This document shows, piece by piece, positions 22,675 to 35,600 of a stretch of DNA of 64,000 nucleotides. The stretch's first letter is position 1; each line of letters opens with the position of its first letter. Source of the DNA: Sacculina carcini (taxonomy: Eukaryota > Arthropoda > Thecostraca > Sacculinidae); contig OU696581.1 in NCBI GenBank assembly GCA_916048095.2, forward strand, positions 1,171,945 through 1,235,944, given 5' to 3'. The notes beneath the pieces are model-generated. The model did not search any database and was not told where the DNA came from. It saw only the letters and a list, made by a program, of their open reading frames with translations. Both the position numbers and the translations under genes were made by a program.

Positions 22675-25652
22675 TCAAACGGCCGCCGTATCGGGGGTTC
22701 CTGGCGCCGCCCCTGCACCACCGTCATCATTGTTGTCAATGCTACCATTGTTGTTGTTGTGTTGAGGTGTTGTTCTGGCGGCCAGGAGACGCTCGCAGCG
22801 CGCCGCGTCCGCCTCGTAATTGCTGGCCAATTGTCGGTGAACGTCCGCCTGCCGTCGACACTCAGCCAAAAGCCGCGACAGCTCGGCCGTCGTCGATTGT
22901 GAAGAGACTGCCGTGGAGAAGGCGGAGGTGGTAGTGGTAGTGATGCATGCTGTGGACGATGTCGTGCCAACACAACAGCTGTAATCCCTCGAGCTGTCGG
23001 TTGTCTGTGATGGCCGCGTGTCAAAACACACACACACACACACACACGGTGTATAGACTCAGTGTGAGATCATCTCAAGAGCTCATTGTGAGTCCATTGT
23101 GAAATGTTTCGTTGCAGAGCCGTGCAACGCAAGCCGTGCAACTCGACGACTGAATGTTGCACAGCAAGTGTGAGCGAGCCAGCGTTGAGAACAAAAAACA
23201 ACAATTCAAATCCAGATATCGCCTCCAGATCGGCACAAATGCACATTGATACACACAAACACACACACAATCACAAGAACAGACACACACACACATACAT
23301 AAAGCAAAAGGACACACACACACAAAGCACAAGAACAGACACAGACACACACACACACAAAGCACAAAAACAGACAGACACACATACACACACAAGCCTG
23401 ACCCACCTTGAAGCTGTCGGTGGCTGCCACTGTGGATGGAGAGGAGGATGTGGTTGCGGTGACGGCTTGTTCAGCCGCCGCACCGCCAACGCTATTGTAC
23501 GGCACAAACTTGACGCGTTTTGCCGCCGCTGCCGCCGCCGCCGCTGTGTGTGTATCGACGGCGCCGACAGTGCTGGACGAAGGAGAAGTGGTCACCGCAG
23601 ATGCCGAGGAGGAGGAAGAGGAGGACACAGGCCTCTTGATCGTGGTGCTGCTGGATTTCTCTATCACACACACACACACACACACATACAATCTCGCTTG
23701 CGGAACACTCGCTCATTGACAAAAACACGCCAATCCTGTTGCTGCAACTGTTGCATCTGTTGCTGACTAACCGCGCTAATAACTACAATAAACAGAAAAA
23801 CTTGAGCATGTATTAATAAGTGTGTATGAGTGTGCGGCCGTGGTACGAGGCAGGCGGAATTGACGACGGCAAAATTGTGTACGCCACGACTGGACGTACT
23901 GCACGTGGAAAACTGTCGAATAAAAACCTAGAGATTAGAGCCAGTGAGATGGCAGAGAGAGGCAAATAAACGAAAATAAGCAAAAAGCCGAAAGGAGAGA
24001 AGAGAGGAAAACAGAAGATGAAGAATAGACAGAAAGCAGAGGACAGAGAGAGAGAGTGAGTGTTACTGGCGAGTGAGGCGAACTGTTGCGGCGTGAGACG
24101 AATAACTTTGGTGATTTTGCGACCGCCAGCGCCCGCCGCTGGCACGGCCAGTGATATCGAGCCAGGACCACTGCCTGCCGTCATGGTGGATGTGGTGTCA
24201 GTCGAGGCCTGGCCGAGCGCCAAAGCTCCGGCGGCTGTATGATAAACACACAAACATACAAACATATAGACAAGTGTTTGTGACGTCTCCACGGTGAAAA
24301 GGCAAGATAAGCAAACCAGTTGAGACACGGAAAAGACACCACAAATGATGATCAGAAATGATGATGATGATGCACAAGAATGAATGAATGAATGATGTAC
24401 AAGATGGAACATCAGATGAGATATAGTGGGGGTCGGCGTCCCGCGGCTCTTGGGAAATATATATTTTTTGTTATAAGGTTAAAAGTTAAATGCGTAAGTG
24501 GCAGCTGCTACACGGGAAGAAGCCGAAGCTTATGAACACACAGGTGTGTCCCGTACAGCTCGCTGTCACCGCAGAACCGACCCTCTCCACGCTATGACGC
24601 CACAAGGACGTAAGACGTATTAGAGAGGGCCACCCCCCCAGAATGCATGACACAACACATGACTGATATCTGGTACCATCATTTACTGCTGGGTGTACAG
24701 GGGCTGTGGGATTGTAGAATTCGCCCAATGAAATTCTGCTCCGCCGGGTTTCGAACCACGAACCTCCCGCTTGTGAGACGGGTGTGCTAACAACTGCACC
24801 ACCGAGTCCACTAAAGGCTTATCTATTTAGCGGCTCCAGACATGTTTTATTGAATCCAATATGGCTCTTTCAACACTTTGGGTTGCCGATCCCTGAGATA
24901 TAGAAAAGAGGGACTATATAAGGCGCGAGGACAAAGCGCCTCCACACGAGGACGCAGAGACAGGCGTTACCTGTGAGTGAAACACATTTGCCCGACATGA
25001 GAGAGGCTGGCACGACGGCAGTCTCGTCGGCCGGCATCAGTGTTATTCCGTGTGACGCCAGCAAACGCATCGCTGCGCCTTTACCTACACAAACACCCGC
25101 ACACACATACACACAGTCAGTCAGTCAGCATGCCCGCAACAAGAAAGGTTGAAGCTCACCATGAGTGTTTGACCATGAACATTTGGTCATGTTTCACTAA
25201 ATACTGGCATCTTTTTCCTCACCCCCCACCACAAACCTCCTGGCGCCGCCACTGTCCGAGACATCACTGACCTGCCGACACTGACACCGGAGCAGCCGTC
25301 GTAGATGTGGCCAGTGTCGCCAAGGTGGTGGTGGTGGTGGATATTCTAGCAACAATGCGAGTACCGGCCGTCGCCACAGCCGTCGATGATGAAGGATTGG
25401 CTCCTGCAGTTGCGGTGACAACAGCTGCCGCCGATGATGACGATGACTGAGCGTACGGCGACGAAGTGTGCAGCTGCACGGCGTCGTGTCGCGACCGCGC
25501 CGCAACACCGCCACCACCGGCGTCCTCATTGACGTCGCTGTCAACGTTGTCCGTGAGAATACTGTCGACGGCCAGGCGGGTTTTGATGACGAACTGTTGC
25601 TGATTGTGTTGTTGTTCGGCCGCCATGTCGACGCGGTACATCTCGTGATTCT

Positions 25653-25688
<36 letters not shown>

Positions 25689-28004
25689 TATTTAACAAGA
25701 AGTGTGCCTGGTATCGGCAACGTGTGGCAGACGAAACGTGACGCGGATTCACCACAGCTTACACAACCACTGATCTAGCGAGATTTAGACAGTCTAGACG
25801 AAAGTCTACGCAGAAAACAGCGTATGAAAAGAGACGTGTGGATAGCTTAGATGATAGACTAGACGGCACGGGTGAAAATATAAGCATTACGGGGATGTGA
25901 ACTTGGTTCCTGACATGTGTGAAGATTGCTGTGAAAAATTAAACAAACAATGTTTTATATTCTTCCTGGAAATAACCTTGCTCAATCTTCTTGAGAGAGC
26001 TTTAAGCTGTATGAATGAATATTGAAAGAAATACTTTAGTTATTACGTCATTTGTATTATTATCTTTGAACACGATAGCGATCGATAATACAGGGAGGTA
26101 CACACACTGAAAAAGCTTAAGAACCACTGGATTAGATGATAGTATAGACGACATGAAAATATACACATGCAGTCTACAGGTGGCAATCTCAATACTAAGT
26201 CTAGATGAGAGTCTAAACCAGTGATTCTTAACCTATGGGAAATTCCCCACTGGTGGGGAATGGAAGAGTTGCCAAGTGGGAAGCTAAATGTCGTACAGAA
26301 GGATAAATGTGTGTTTTATCAATTCAAATTCGTCTATTTTTGTTTCTAATAACCTCTTGACAGTTACTTTGATGTAACAACTGAATGTATTGAATTTATC
26401 AGCGCTGTGTTGTGTGTGTAAAATGAAGAGATGGCTCCTCGTTAAGAAATGAGGAATCAGTGTAGACGGCTAGCGAGGTTGCGGCAACACAACACTCACG
26501 CGCAACACTTCCAGTAGCGGCTTGTGCTCGCTGTCGGCGGCTATATCGAACGGCGTCTTGCCGAACTTGTTGCGCACATGCACGTCGGCGCCGTAGCGCA
26601 GCGTCCACTCAGCACAACCCACGTGCCCACGCTCCACGGCCCAGTGCAGTGCTGTCATGTTCAACTGACACACACAAACACACACACACACATTTTCATT
26701 TCATTTATTGAACATTTAGAATGCGCCTTTACAATAGTTTCACAAATTCTCAAAAGCGCCACACCCACATTTATATGCCTACATGCACATACTCATGCAT
26801 ACATGTACATATGCACACATACATACAAGTGCACACCCACATACAATCATACACGCATATACTCACATATACATATGAATCTCAATACAGGACAAGACGC
26901 ACCTCAATCACACTCTCAATGAATGAAACATTAGTGCATGCACAATGATAACATGTAAATCTAATAACATGAATAATACAATAACATTAGAATAAAACAC
27001 ATCATAGCGCATATGGGTGTTTAATGGCGAGCAGTGACGTGTCATAACATATGCACTGGTAATGCTTTTAGCCCTATTTTTAAAAACAGAAAATGAGGGA
27101 GCACTTCTCACATATAACTGCAGCTTATTGAAGACACACACACACACACACAGTTCACGTGATGTCCTGTATGTTGGTCTGTCTGTGTTTGTGTTTACTA
27201 CTATAAGTCTTCGTGCGACTGTCATTTATATTGTTATGCTGTTATTCAAATTTTTATGTATGCATATATATTGAGTAGTGGCATGACATGATCCGTATTT
27301 CCTAGGTAATGTGCTGTATTATTGGACTGATATATCAACAAAATAACACAATAACACACACACATACACACACTTGTGACTGTATGTGTTTATCTTTGCA
27401 TGTAAAATGTAAGCCTGTCTATGAGCATTAACCGTTGACTGGTCTTTTTGCCAATTGAAGTTGTGTTACCTATTGAAATTGTTCGTTTGTGTGTGTGGCA
27501 ATACACGGTTGAAATACAAAATCACAGAGAAAGAGAGGGGGGGAGAAACGTGACATAATGAGACCGACCATGTCACGCAGGTCGACAGCCGCCCCGTTGG
27601 CCAGCAGTAGTTGGACAATGTCCGTGTATCCCTGTGTGGCTGCCAGATGCAGCGGCGTCTTGTCGACCTTGGTACGCACGTCACGCACAATGCCCGACGA
27701 CAGCAGCAGCTCGGCGACGCCACGGTGGCCGTACATAGCGGCCATATGCAGTGGTGATGTGCCCAACTGCCCCACCACCAACCACATAAACACACACAAA
27801 CATGATACGAGACAAACACACACACACACATGTACCGTCAAGTCCAAAATAATACGAGCATTCGGGTGCAGAAAGTGCCGAAGACATACAAATAACATAC
27901 AAATATATGTTGTATATGTATATGTTGTGTATGTATGTATGTATGTATGTATATGTATGTATGTACATGTTGTATATATAATATAATACAAATATATGTA
28001 CAAA

Positions 28005-28042
<38 letters not shown>

Positions 28043-28463
28043 AAAATACAATCGCTACGCGTATACAAACTGTAAACTGTGTAGCCTGCCAGATTGAAGA
28101 TTGATCTCAGCGTGAACTGTCGGAGGAAACAGCACAACTGACGCAAGAGACACTGGACGACAAGATGATGACACCCAAACTGACCCAGTCTGACGTGAGA
28201 GGAGCGCCACGAAGCATGAGCTCTTCCACGTGATCCGCCTCGCCGTCGGCGGCATGCTGAAGCAGCTGCCGTCCCAGCTCCTGCAGGTGCGCCTGGGCAG
28301 ACTGCGCCGACGGACGGACGGCGGCGACGACGCCGGGCGGACTGCTGGCGTCAGTGGCCGCGCCCCAGACGTCGGCCGCGTCGATGTTCCAGTGTGACGC
28401 GGCGGCGGCGTCGACGGCCGACTTGACCAGCTCGAGTTGATCATCGGTGAGACCACAGCCGTC
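22675..28463 (-). CDS. GABPB: GA-binding protein beta subunit (ankyrin-repeat Ets partner)
   Basis: GABP beta binds the Ets protein GABP alpha through ankyrin repeats and supplies the activation domain. Eight exons join in phase: 28463-28185, 27766-27569, 26664-26500, 25650-25272, 25084-24971, 24234-24067, 23660-23407, 23004-22675 (628 aa visible). Key blocks: [20 protein letters not shown] and [74 protein letters not shown] Ser/Thr/Ala-rich activation-type region follows, with a conserved-looking [16 protein letters not shown], and [16 protein letters not shown]. The last exon has a coiled coil ([20 protein letters not shown]) like the vertebrate leucine zipper. The first visible exon has about 60 residues before the first ankyrin repeat, beyond the vertebrate start, and no initiator Met, so a further 5' exon is missing. 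Several acceptors follow UG repeats. Confidence 0.92.
23230..23400. repeat. CA-rich tandem region in GABPB intron
   Basis: Repeated CACACAAAGCACAAGAACAG-type units interspersed with CA runs, directly beyond the donor of the exon that ends at 23407. Confidence 0.8.
24490..24812 (-). mobile_element. tRNA-derived SINE, Val-like family, full-length copy
   Basis: Same family as 6690-7133. The tRNA-like head with its B-box lies at about 24745-24812 (minus sense) and the body runs to GCAGCTGCCACTT near 24495. It lies in the GABPB intron between the exons at 25084-24971 and 24234-24067. Confidence 0.85.
25654..25686. repeat. (CA)n tract at a GABPB acceptor
   Basis: About 16 CA dinucleotides; in the transcript this is (UG)n ending immediately before the UCAG acceptor of the exon that starts at 25650. 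Confidence 0.9.
26100..26290. mobile_element. hAT-like terminal fragments
   Basis: GAACCACTGG at about 26122-26131 and CCAGTGATTCTTAACC at about 26228 resemble right and left hAT ends (CAGTGGTTCT type). They face apart rather than together, so they are probably remnants of two copies. Weak. Confidence 0.3.
26693..27140 (-). pseudogene. LINE 3'-end remnant in GABPB intron
   Basis: Minus-strand frame with [18 protein letters not shown], a typical C-terminus of CR1-like reverse transcriptases, followed by a non-coding 3' region that ends in a short AAATGAAATGAAAATG tail at about 26693-26710. A CA/CATA tract interrupts it at 26770-26880. Confidence 0.6.
27895..28045. repeat. (TATG)n and (TA)n microsatellites in GABPB intron
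   Basis: A TGTATGTA run at about 27900-27975 and an alternating TA run at about 28008-28040. Confidence 0.9.
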
Positions 28464-29623
28464 CTGGCACAAGAAAGCGAGCGAGCAAACATACACATAG
28501 GTTCGCCAAGTCACAGACACGCGCACACACAAGCAGAAAGATGTAAAATACAACCTCAGTGCTCAAATAGGACATATGTACACACACCCACACAAAAACT
28601 AATAAGAAAAATGAAATTTTGGAGCTATTGGTGTTGTTATTGTCGCTTTTGTAAGCGCGCACTAGCTAGTTGAGACTATATGGCGCGCCCCACTGTGCGC
28701 CCATCTACAGTGGGGACTCCCGGTAGACTCAAGCGGTGTTGATGAACGAACCCGGGCCAGGATTCGAACCGCGAACCTCTGATACAAGAGTTCAGCGCCT
28801 AACCACTGAGCTGTAAATTTGGAGCTAACGCAGACTGCGCCCATTGAAAATCACACCACGACCATCCACGTACACAGGAACACAATAGCAAAAACCAGCA
28901 GTACTTAAAAAAGTTGAATGCTTATGATTCTAGAAACTGAGAAAACTCACTCGCCCAACAAATTAATACGACTGATCAAACTTCAGCAGCACAAACACCA
29001 TCAAAACATTGGGACGGGCATCGAATGAACCGGAAATACCGTTAGACAGCTCTAACCGGAAACTGGGCAATGTTATGAAAACCAACGAGTTAGAAATTTT
29101 TACCCACCATCATTTCCTCATGAATCCAGTATTGTGAGATATTATTCTATTCTTCGAGAATACAAGAGGCGAGAGTGTAGATTTGTATCACCCACGAGGT
29201 AATATTTTGATTGGCGTATTTGTCGCATGTTACATCAAAGCTACCACTCACGTTCATTCATTTAGTGTTCATTGATACTGGATTGATCAAAAGGGAATGT
29301 TTAGGATACTTTTATATTATAATGTTGATTTTGTACATACTGTGGTGGTCGTGTAGATTCAGTTTCATATTATTGTTCGAGTTTATGAAGTTCTTGTGGT
29401 TCATCGAATGATCTAATATATTATTCCCTAAATATATTAATTGAGTAAATTTTCATTGCATTCAAAATTTTTATGCAAACTTTTACCCTCAGATTATAAA
29501 TTACAATGTATTTCTATCGTGCACCGATCGTCCGTCTTGTCATCCATTTTGTTTCTTGTACGCTGACGTCGGCAGTTCGTGTTTGGTGTTGTTCCTGCTG
29601 AAGTTTTTGTAAATTTTTCAACA
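28464..29623. promoter_or_regulatory. Divergent region between GABPB and FET genes
   Basis: It should contain the missing first GABPB exon, and the promoters of both genes. A CRE/ATF-like TGACGTC lies at 29564-29570, about 54 bp before the FET start codon, in a short GC-richer patch. A SINE occupies 28680-28820. No TATA box is obvious. Confidence 0.4.
28680..28820 (-). mobile_element. Second tRNA-derived SINE family
   Basis: On the minus strand, an A-box-like CAGCTCAGTGGTTAGGCGC and a B-box GCGGTTCGAATCCTGG at tRNA spacing, followed by a short body ending in GTGGGGCGCGCC. The head differs from the Val-like SINE. No intact acceptor stem. Confidence 0.65.
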
Positions 29624-32600
29624 ATGTCGGAAGGTAATGCACGTTTGAAATGTTTGCATATAGTAAAATTTGAGCAACTGGGTGCTCCTAAGACTAGTCC
29701 ATGCCGTTAAATGCCGTTTTTATTCGTTTTTTCTACCTTTGTGTTTTCGCAGCCTACGATCCGTATTCGTCCAACTATGAATATTCGTCGGGTGGCGGGT
29801 ACGATAATGGTGGCAACAAGTACGGTGAGTAGTATCATAATACGTGTAAAAGCTTTTATTTAGAACACTAATAAAAAGACAATGAAATTATGCACACGTT
29901 TTAACACAATCATCAACCACTGATCACTTCCTATCTCTCATATCTCCAACACAATTCCGTTGAATTCAAATCTCAGCACTAACTTCAAGAACCCTGCGGT
30001 CAGGGGATAAGAATACTGCCGCCGTACTCGCTGCATGTCGTAAGAGGCGAATAAAAGCGTACCCTCTGCTTCTTCCCTCCCTGTACTGCCACACCAAGGG
30101 GGGAGCGATAATCCGACAGGGTTGTCACCCCCCTTGGATTAATGCAGCTGTATCCTGTCCTGTCCTATCCCGAAATAAAAAAAACTAACTTCAAAGCCAA
30201 CACGAAATATACTTCACGTGATAACTATTTTCTCGATACGCCAGACATCAAATTTTAATTACAATACGCTATTCGAGAAATGAAAATATGCTACGCTAAA
30301 TTATACTCCACGCTAAATGAAATTAAGTATATAAGATTCAAAAAATGTCATCGAGTCTCATCAGTATATAGTATATAGTCGCATAGTATATACTCGCATA
30401 TAAGCCGACCCTTTAAAACTGCTTTAAAATGGCCGGTTTTTGCAAAAACCCGCATATAAGCGGACACTCAACTTATCTCATTTTACTCCATATTTTTGTT
30501 TGGCCTTAGGTGCAATATCCAGTGCTGTATCCTTTCTCCATCGTCTGACATTGCTTTCTTCTACACCAAACTTTCTTCCTGCCTCCAGGTTGCTTGTTTC
30601 TTCTGCGACCTTTATCACTTTTAGCTTGAAGTCAGCAGTATAGGACATACGTTTCCTTTTTTCTCCAGACATGGTTTATTGTAGAAATAATTTTACAACT
30701 AAAATTATCAAACTTCAGCACACTTTTAAATTCTGTGGCCGCGTGCTCACGTTTGCCCCATTGGCTTGCTGTTCTTCTGTACGCCACGTGACCCTCGTCC
30801 CCCTTCCCACGCGCTGCCTACCAATTGGCTGCCTACCAATTGGCTGCCTCTGATTTCCCTCTTCGACTGCCTCTGTTTGAGCGTGTTATTTCTAAGAAAT
30901 CAAACCGTGTACCAATGACGTCGGCTTCATCACTAGCTCTAGCTTGGTTACGGCTCGCCACTGGTGACACACAACCAAATAAAGAGTCAGATAGCGATGA
31001 AAACGTGTGGCTGGAAAATTGGCATTAGTATCTGTCCTTGTGTTCATTTTGTTTTATGCGCATATAAGCCGACCCCCTGATTTCAGCATTGTATTTTATA
31101 CTTCTAAACTCGGCTTATATGCGAGTATATACGGTAACTGCGTTTTGTTACCGTTCATGGTATCATTAGGTGGCGCCAAGGGAGGGGGAGGGTATGATGG
31201 CGGTCGAGGTTATGGAGGAGGAGGCGGTGGACGTGACGGCGGAGGAGGCTACGGAGGCGGTGGACGTGACGGCGGAGGAGGTTACGGAGGTGGCGGACGT
31301 GACGGCGGAGGAGGCTACGGGGGAGGAGGTGGCGGACGTGACGGCAGGGGAAGTTACGGAGGTGGCGGGCGTGACGGCGGGGGAGGTTACGGAGGTGGCG
31401 GACGTGACGGCGGGGGAGGTTACGGAGGTGGGGGACGTGACGGCGGAGGAAGTTACGGAGGTGGCGGGCGTGACGGCGGAGGAGGCTACGGAGGCGGTGG
31501 ACGTGACGGCGGAGGAGGTTACGGAGGCGGTGGACGGGGTGGAGGAGGTTACGGAGGAGGTCGCGACAGGGAAGATAGAGATGGGTACGGTCGTCGTGAT
31601 AATTACGGAGGTAATTCTTGGTCCGCTCTTCTGGTATTGTTTTCTGTTATTAAAATTATTCTGTCTTTCGTGGTAAAATATTGTATATCTTTATATAAAT
31701 GCATTGCGGGTTCCAGAAAATAACTGAGCCTATCTTTGGCTCATAATCAACACAATCTACTATATCATATTGGTGTACTGTTTTATTTTAATTCACGAAT
31801 TATTTTGCCACTGTTGTCGCAGGTGGTCGTGGTGGTGATTATCGCGGTGGTTCCAGAAACGGCGGCGATTACAGCAGGTCGGTGAAACACCACTATCTAG
31901 CGTGTTTTCATTCAAGTATTTCTTTTCACCAACTTGTTTTCTTTTCTTCGTTTTCTACTTCCTACAGATGCTCCAAACTGTTTTTTCTTCGGTGTGTGGG
32001 GCGCCTTACTACACTGGATTGTTGCTCGCACCTTTCTCTAATTTTCTTCATTTTACCAACTTTCTCTATAGTTTTTTACTTGAACCTTTCAAAGGCAACC
32101 GCCCTGCGGTGGTTGGGATTTGTTATGTGTTGACATTTCTTCTATTGCTGTTCTTCTTGGCACCCCTATTTCATTGTTCTTGCGTGTATGTGTGGATATA
32201 ATGTGTTGTAACAATGGTTCCCGTAATAATCCTTCATTGCAACATGGTAAATCCTCGGTCATTTGAGGTTATCGACAGGATTTCGATCGATGGGTGAGGT
32301 GAAGGAAAATGGACTTTGCAGCATGTTTTGGTGGTTAACTGAGAATTGAAATTCGACGTTTTCTACTTTAAGGAGTTCTGATAATGGTCTGAACGAGGTT
32401 TTGACGTGACAAGCTTCTTTTCAAGAGAAACTTGTACTTGTCCCGAGGTATCGTCCCCCTAAAATGAAGCAGCACGTAATGAGTAAATAGGGTACAGGTC
32501 ACAACGTGGCTTTCTGGTGAAGGAGCAGATTAAATCAGTGTTGAAGCAATGGGTTCGTTTGTGAAGCTGATCATGATTAAGTCGGTCATGTCTGATGTGT

Positions 32601-35600
32601 TTACATCATCTGCAGTGTGTGCCACAAATTATTGTGGATGGTTCATCCTGACAAGTATATAGAAGGTAAGCAAGAAAAGAGCTTCCTGAATTTTCTCGGA
32701 ATAATCATGGTTTATTGGTGTTGGTGTGAGAGGCATTGACAGTTCCAATCTGCTGGTAAGATTTCACATTGTTGGTGTCTACGTTGAGGTTGGAGGTGTG
32801 CTATCAATTGTCTAACGTTTCAGTCATTATCGAGGTATTGAGTCATCAGTGTGATAACATTCAATAGTGGTTTCTAGAACGTTAAATAATGATATTCAAG
32901 TGAAACAATCGGTTTATAGAGGCCTTCTTGTGAGAACCAAGCCATACTGAATTCGTTTCGTCATTCGTGTTCCACTATCGGGGGAAATTCAAAATGGTAC
33001 ACTGTCGCGTGTTATTCGATTATTGTACCATATTGTGACAGCTCCCTGATGAAAGGAACATGAGGAAAGTTAGAACAGGGTGGTGGGATGTTAATCAAGT
33101 GTCATCGTCGTGTCCCGCAGCAACTGTCTGGCACCGGTCGGTCGCCGTTGTTTCGCCTCAACCAATGTGTTGTTGTTTGTGTTTGTTTGTTGTGTTTGTT
33201 TCCAACACTCGCTACGACTACGGTGTGTGCGCCACGATCGACACTGATATCTGTGTGTCAAAATAGCAGAGGTTCTCATGGTGGCTATAATAAAGGTAAA
33301 AACAACGGACGTCTGCGAAAGGTATTTGTGTCCTAATGCGTTGTTGGTTGCTTGTGTTTGTTTCTATGTTAACGTATCTCGGGTCTGTGTTTCGACTGTT
33401 GCTATGATGCAGCAATCAAACATGGGTCATTCAATGGTATATTGGTACGGTGATAGTATAAGAAAAATTCGACTTGCATTCACGGATGTGTAGGGGTGTC
33501 ACGAACTTGCAGTGTGTACAAGAGTATAGAACTTGGATATGAATTCAAACTGCAGTCTTTCGTCAAGTGCGTCGTGCCTGTTTTGGCGCGTGGATTTCAC
33601 ATTTGTTGAATGAAACATGCAGCATCTCTATTCGTTCCTATTCGCAGTGGTCTTTGAGGTGAATCTTGAGGTCGCCAACTTCTTCGAACTCTTGAGGCCG
33701 CAACTTCTTCGAACTCCAGTGATCTCGCAGAGTTGTTGCTCCCGGTGCTTCGTCTTAATAAGTGCTCACATTCATTGTTCTTGATATTGGCAGTCGTATC
33801 GACGATGGACATGAATATAATCTTATAAAGGAATGAATCAGCATAATTTTACCGATGGGTTTTGTAGCTGCTCTCGTGAATATATCCATATACTCGTATA
33901 TTAAGTGAAATATGTTATATTTTTATCTTCTGCATTTTATAGTATTCATTTATTTTTATTTTATCTGTTTAGCTGAATATTGAGTATCGATATTGTATGC
34001 CGTTTTTCACTGAAGTAGAGCACAATCCATGATGAGGGTACGTTGGAATCGAATAAAAGGATTTGGTATTTGGTGAGGTCTTGGTACTTCTTGCGACGGC
34101 CCATATATTGGTCTTCGGTAGGCGAGCATTGTGTGTTGATCATCGACTAGTGGTGCAGTCGTCCTGGAATTGTGGTATTAGTCGGCGCTGCTCTGTCAGA
34201 GGTGTGACATCTGGAAAGCCAGATGCAGCAACAGCAGTCCAACTTGCAAACTGACTGATCCCGTCCACGCTTGGACAACTTCGTCATACTGAAAATTATA
34301 CAGCATCAAGGAAATCAGCGTCCGGGTGATCAGGCATCATTTTCTATCCAAATTGAGAGCATTTCTCAGCACGGTATCCATGCAAGCATTGCCAGAATTT
34401 CCACGACCAGCGTTGGCCGACGAGTCGTTCTTTCTAGCCACTGATATTAATGTGTCGCCACTTTTGATCAATGCGAGATGTCGATGCGCAAATGTTGCAT
34501 CACGTGCGAGTGCTGACTTGTTGCGACCCCGCTTCCTGGCAGGGTCTGGTTATGACGGTGGAGGTGCCGATGGTGGTGACTACCGGCAGGTGTTTTCCGA
34601 CTCGATATTTGTTGGTGGTCTGCCGACCGATATCAACACTGAGGAAATCGGCGAGTTCTTCGGCTCAATCGGACGCATCAAGGTGTGTGACGGGCTCATT
34701 GTTATACATTGCTCTCTCGTTAATGCGCGGTATAGTTTAGTGCCGATGTGGCCTAACCACAGTAACGCTGCCATTTCGATTGTATTAAAGTTTAAAGGTT
34801 GTTTGTTGGACTCCGTGTGTGGCACATTCGCCTAACAAATGTGGTTCGAAACCCGGCGGAGAATTTATTTGGGCATATACCCTGTCCACCCAGCAGTAAA
34901 TGATGGTACCAGATGCCGGTCATGTGTTGTGACATGCATTCTGGGGAGGTGACCCTCTTAAATACGTCTTCCGTCCTTGTGCACGGGGTACGGCTTTTCA
35001 TAAGTTCATAAGTTTCGGCTTCTTCCCGTGTAGCAGCTGTCACTTGAGGCCTTTAACGTTGAAAGTGTGAGCTCGTTTGCGACTGGTTCAAGATTTGATT
35101 GACACACACAGACGGACAACCGCACTGGCCTGCCACGCATCTGGATCTACAAGGACAAGGCGACTGGTCAGCCGAAAGGCGAGTGCACTGTGACCTACGA
35201 GGACGCCGACGCCGCTACGTCGGCCATCAGCTGGTTCTCGGGCAAGGACTTCCGCGGCAACCAGATCCAGGTGTCGATGGCCGAGCGGCGAACGTCCAGT
35301 GACCGCACTCAAGGGGGATTTGGACGCGGTAGAGGTAGCCGTGGAGGTGGAAGAGGTCGTGGAGGTGGTGCTGGTGGAGGTCCGTCGTTCGGAGGTCAGT
35401 GACCCTTTCCCCCCCTGTGTGTGTGTGTTAGACCAGTGTCTGGTCAGTCAATTGCCCATATAAGCTCCTATAATAAGCTCAGCACTAATCAGTTGGTGGC
35501 TTGAACCGTCATTCAGCTCTGCGTGCGTGTGGAAATGCAGGCGACGATTGGAAGTGCCCGGACGAAAGTTGCGGCAATGTGAACTTCGCGTGGAGGAACG

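Noticed and set aside
31170-31676. A 168-aa Val/Glu/Thr-rich frame overlapping FET exon 3
   Set aside because: It is the +1 shadow of the glycine-rich repeat; the [10 protein letters not shown] frame joins in phase with exons on both sides.
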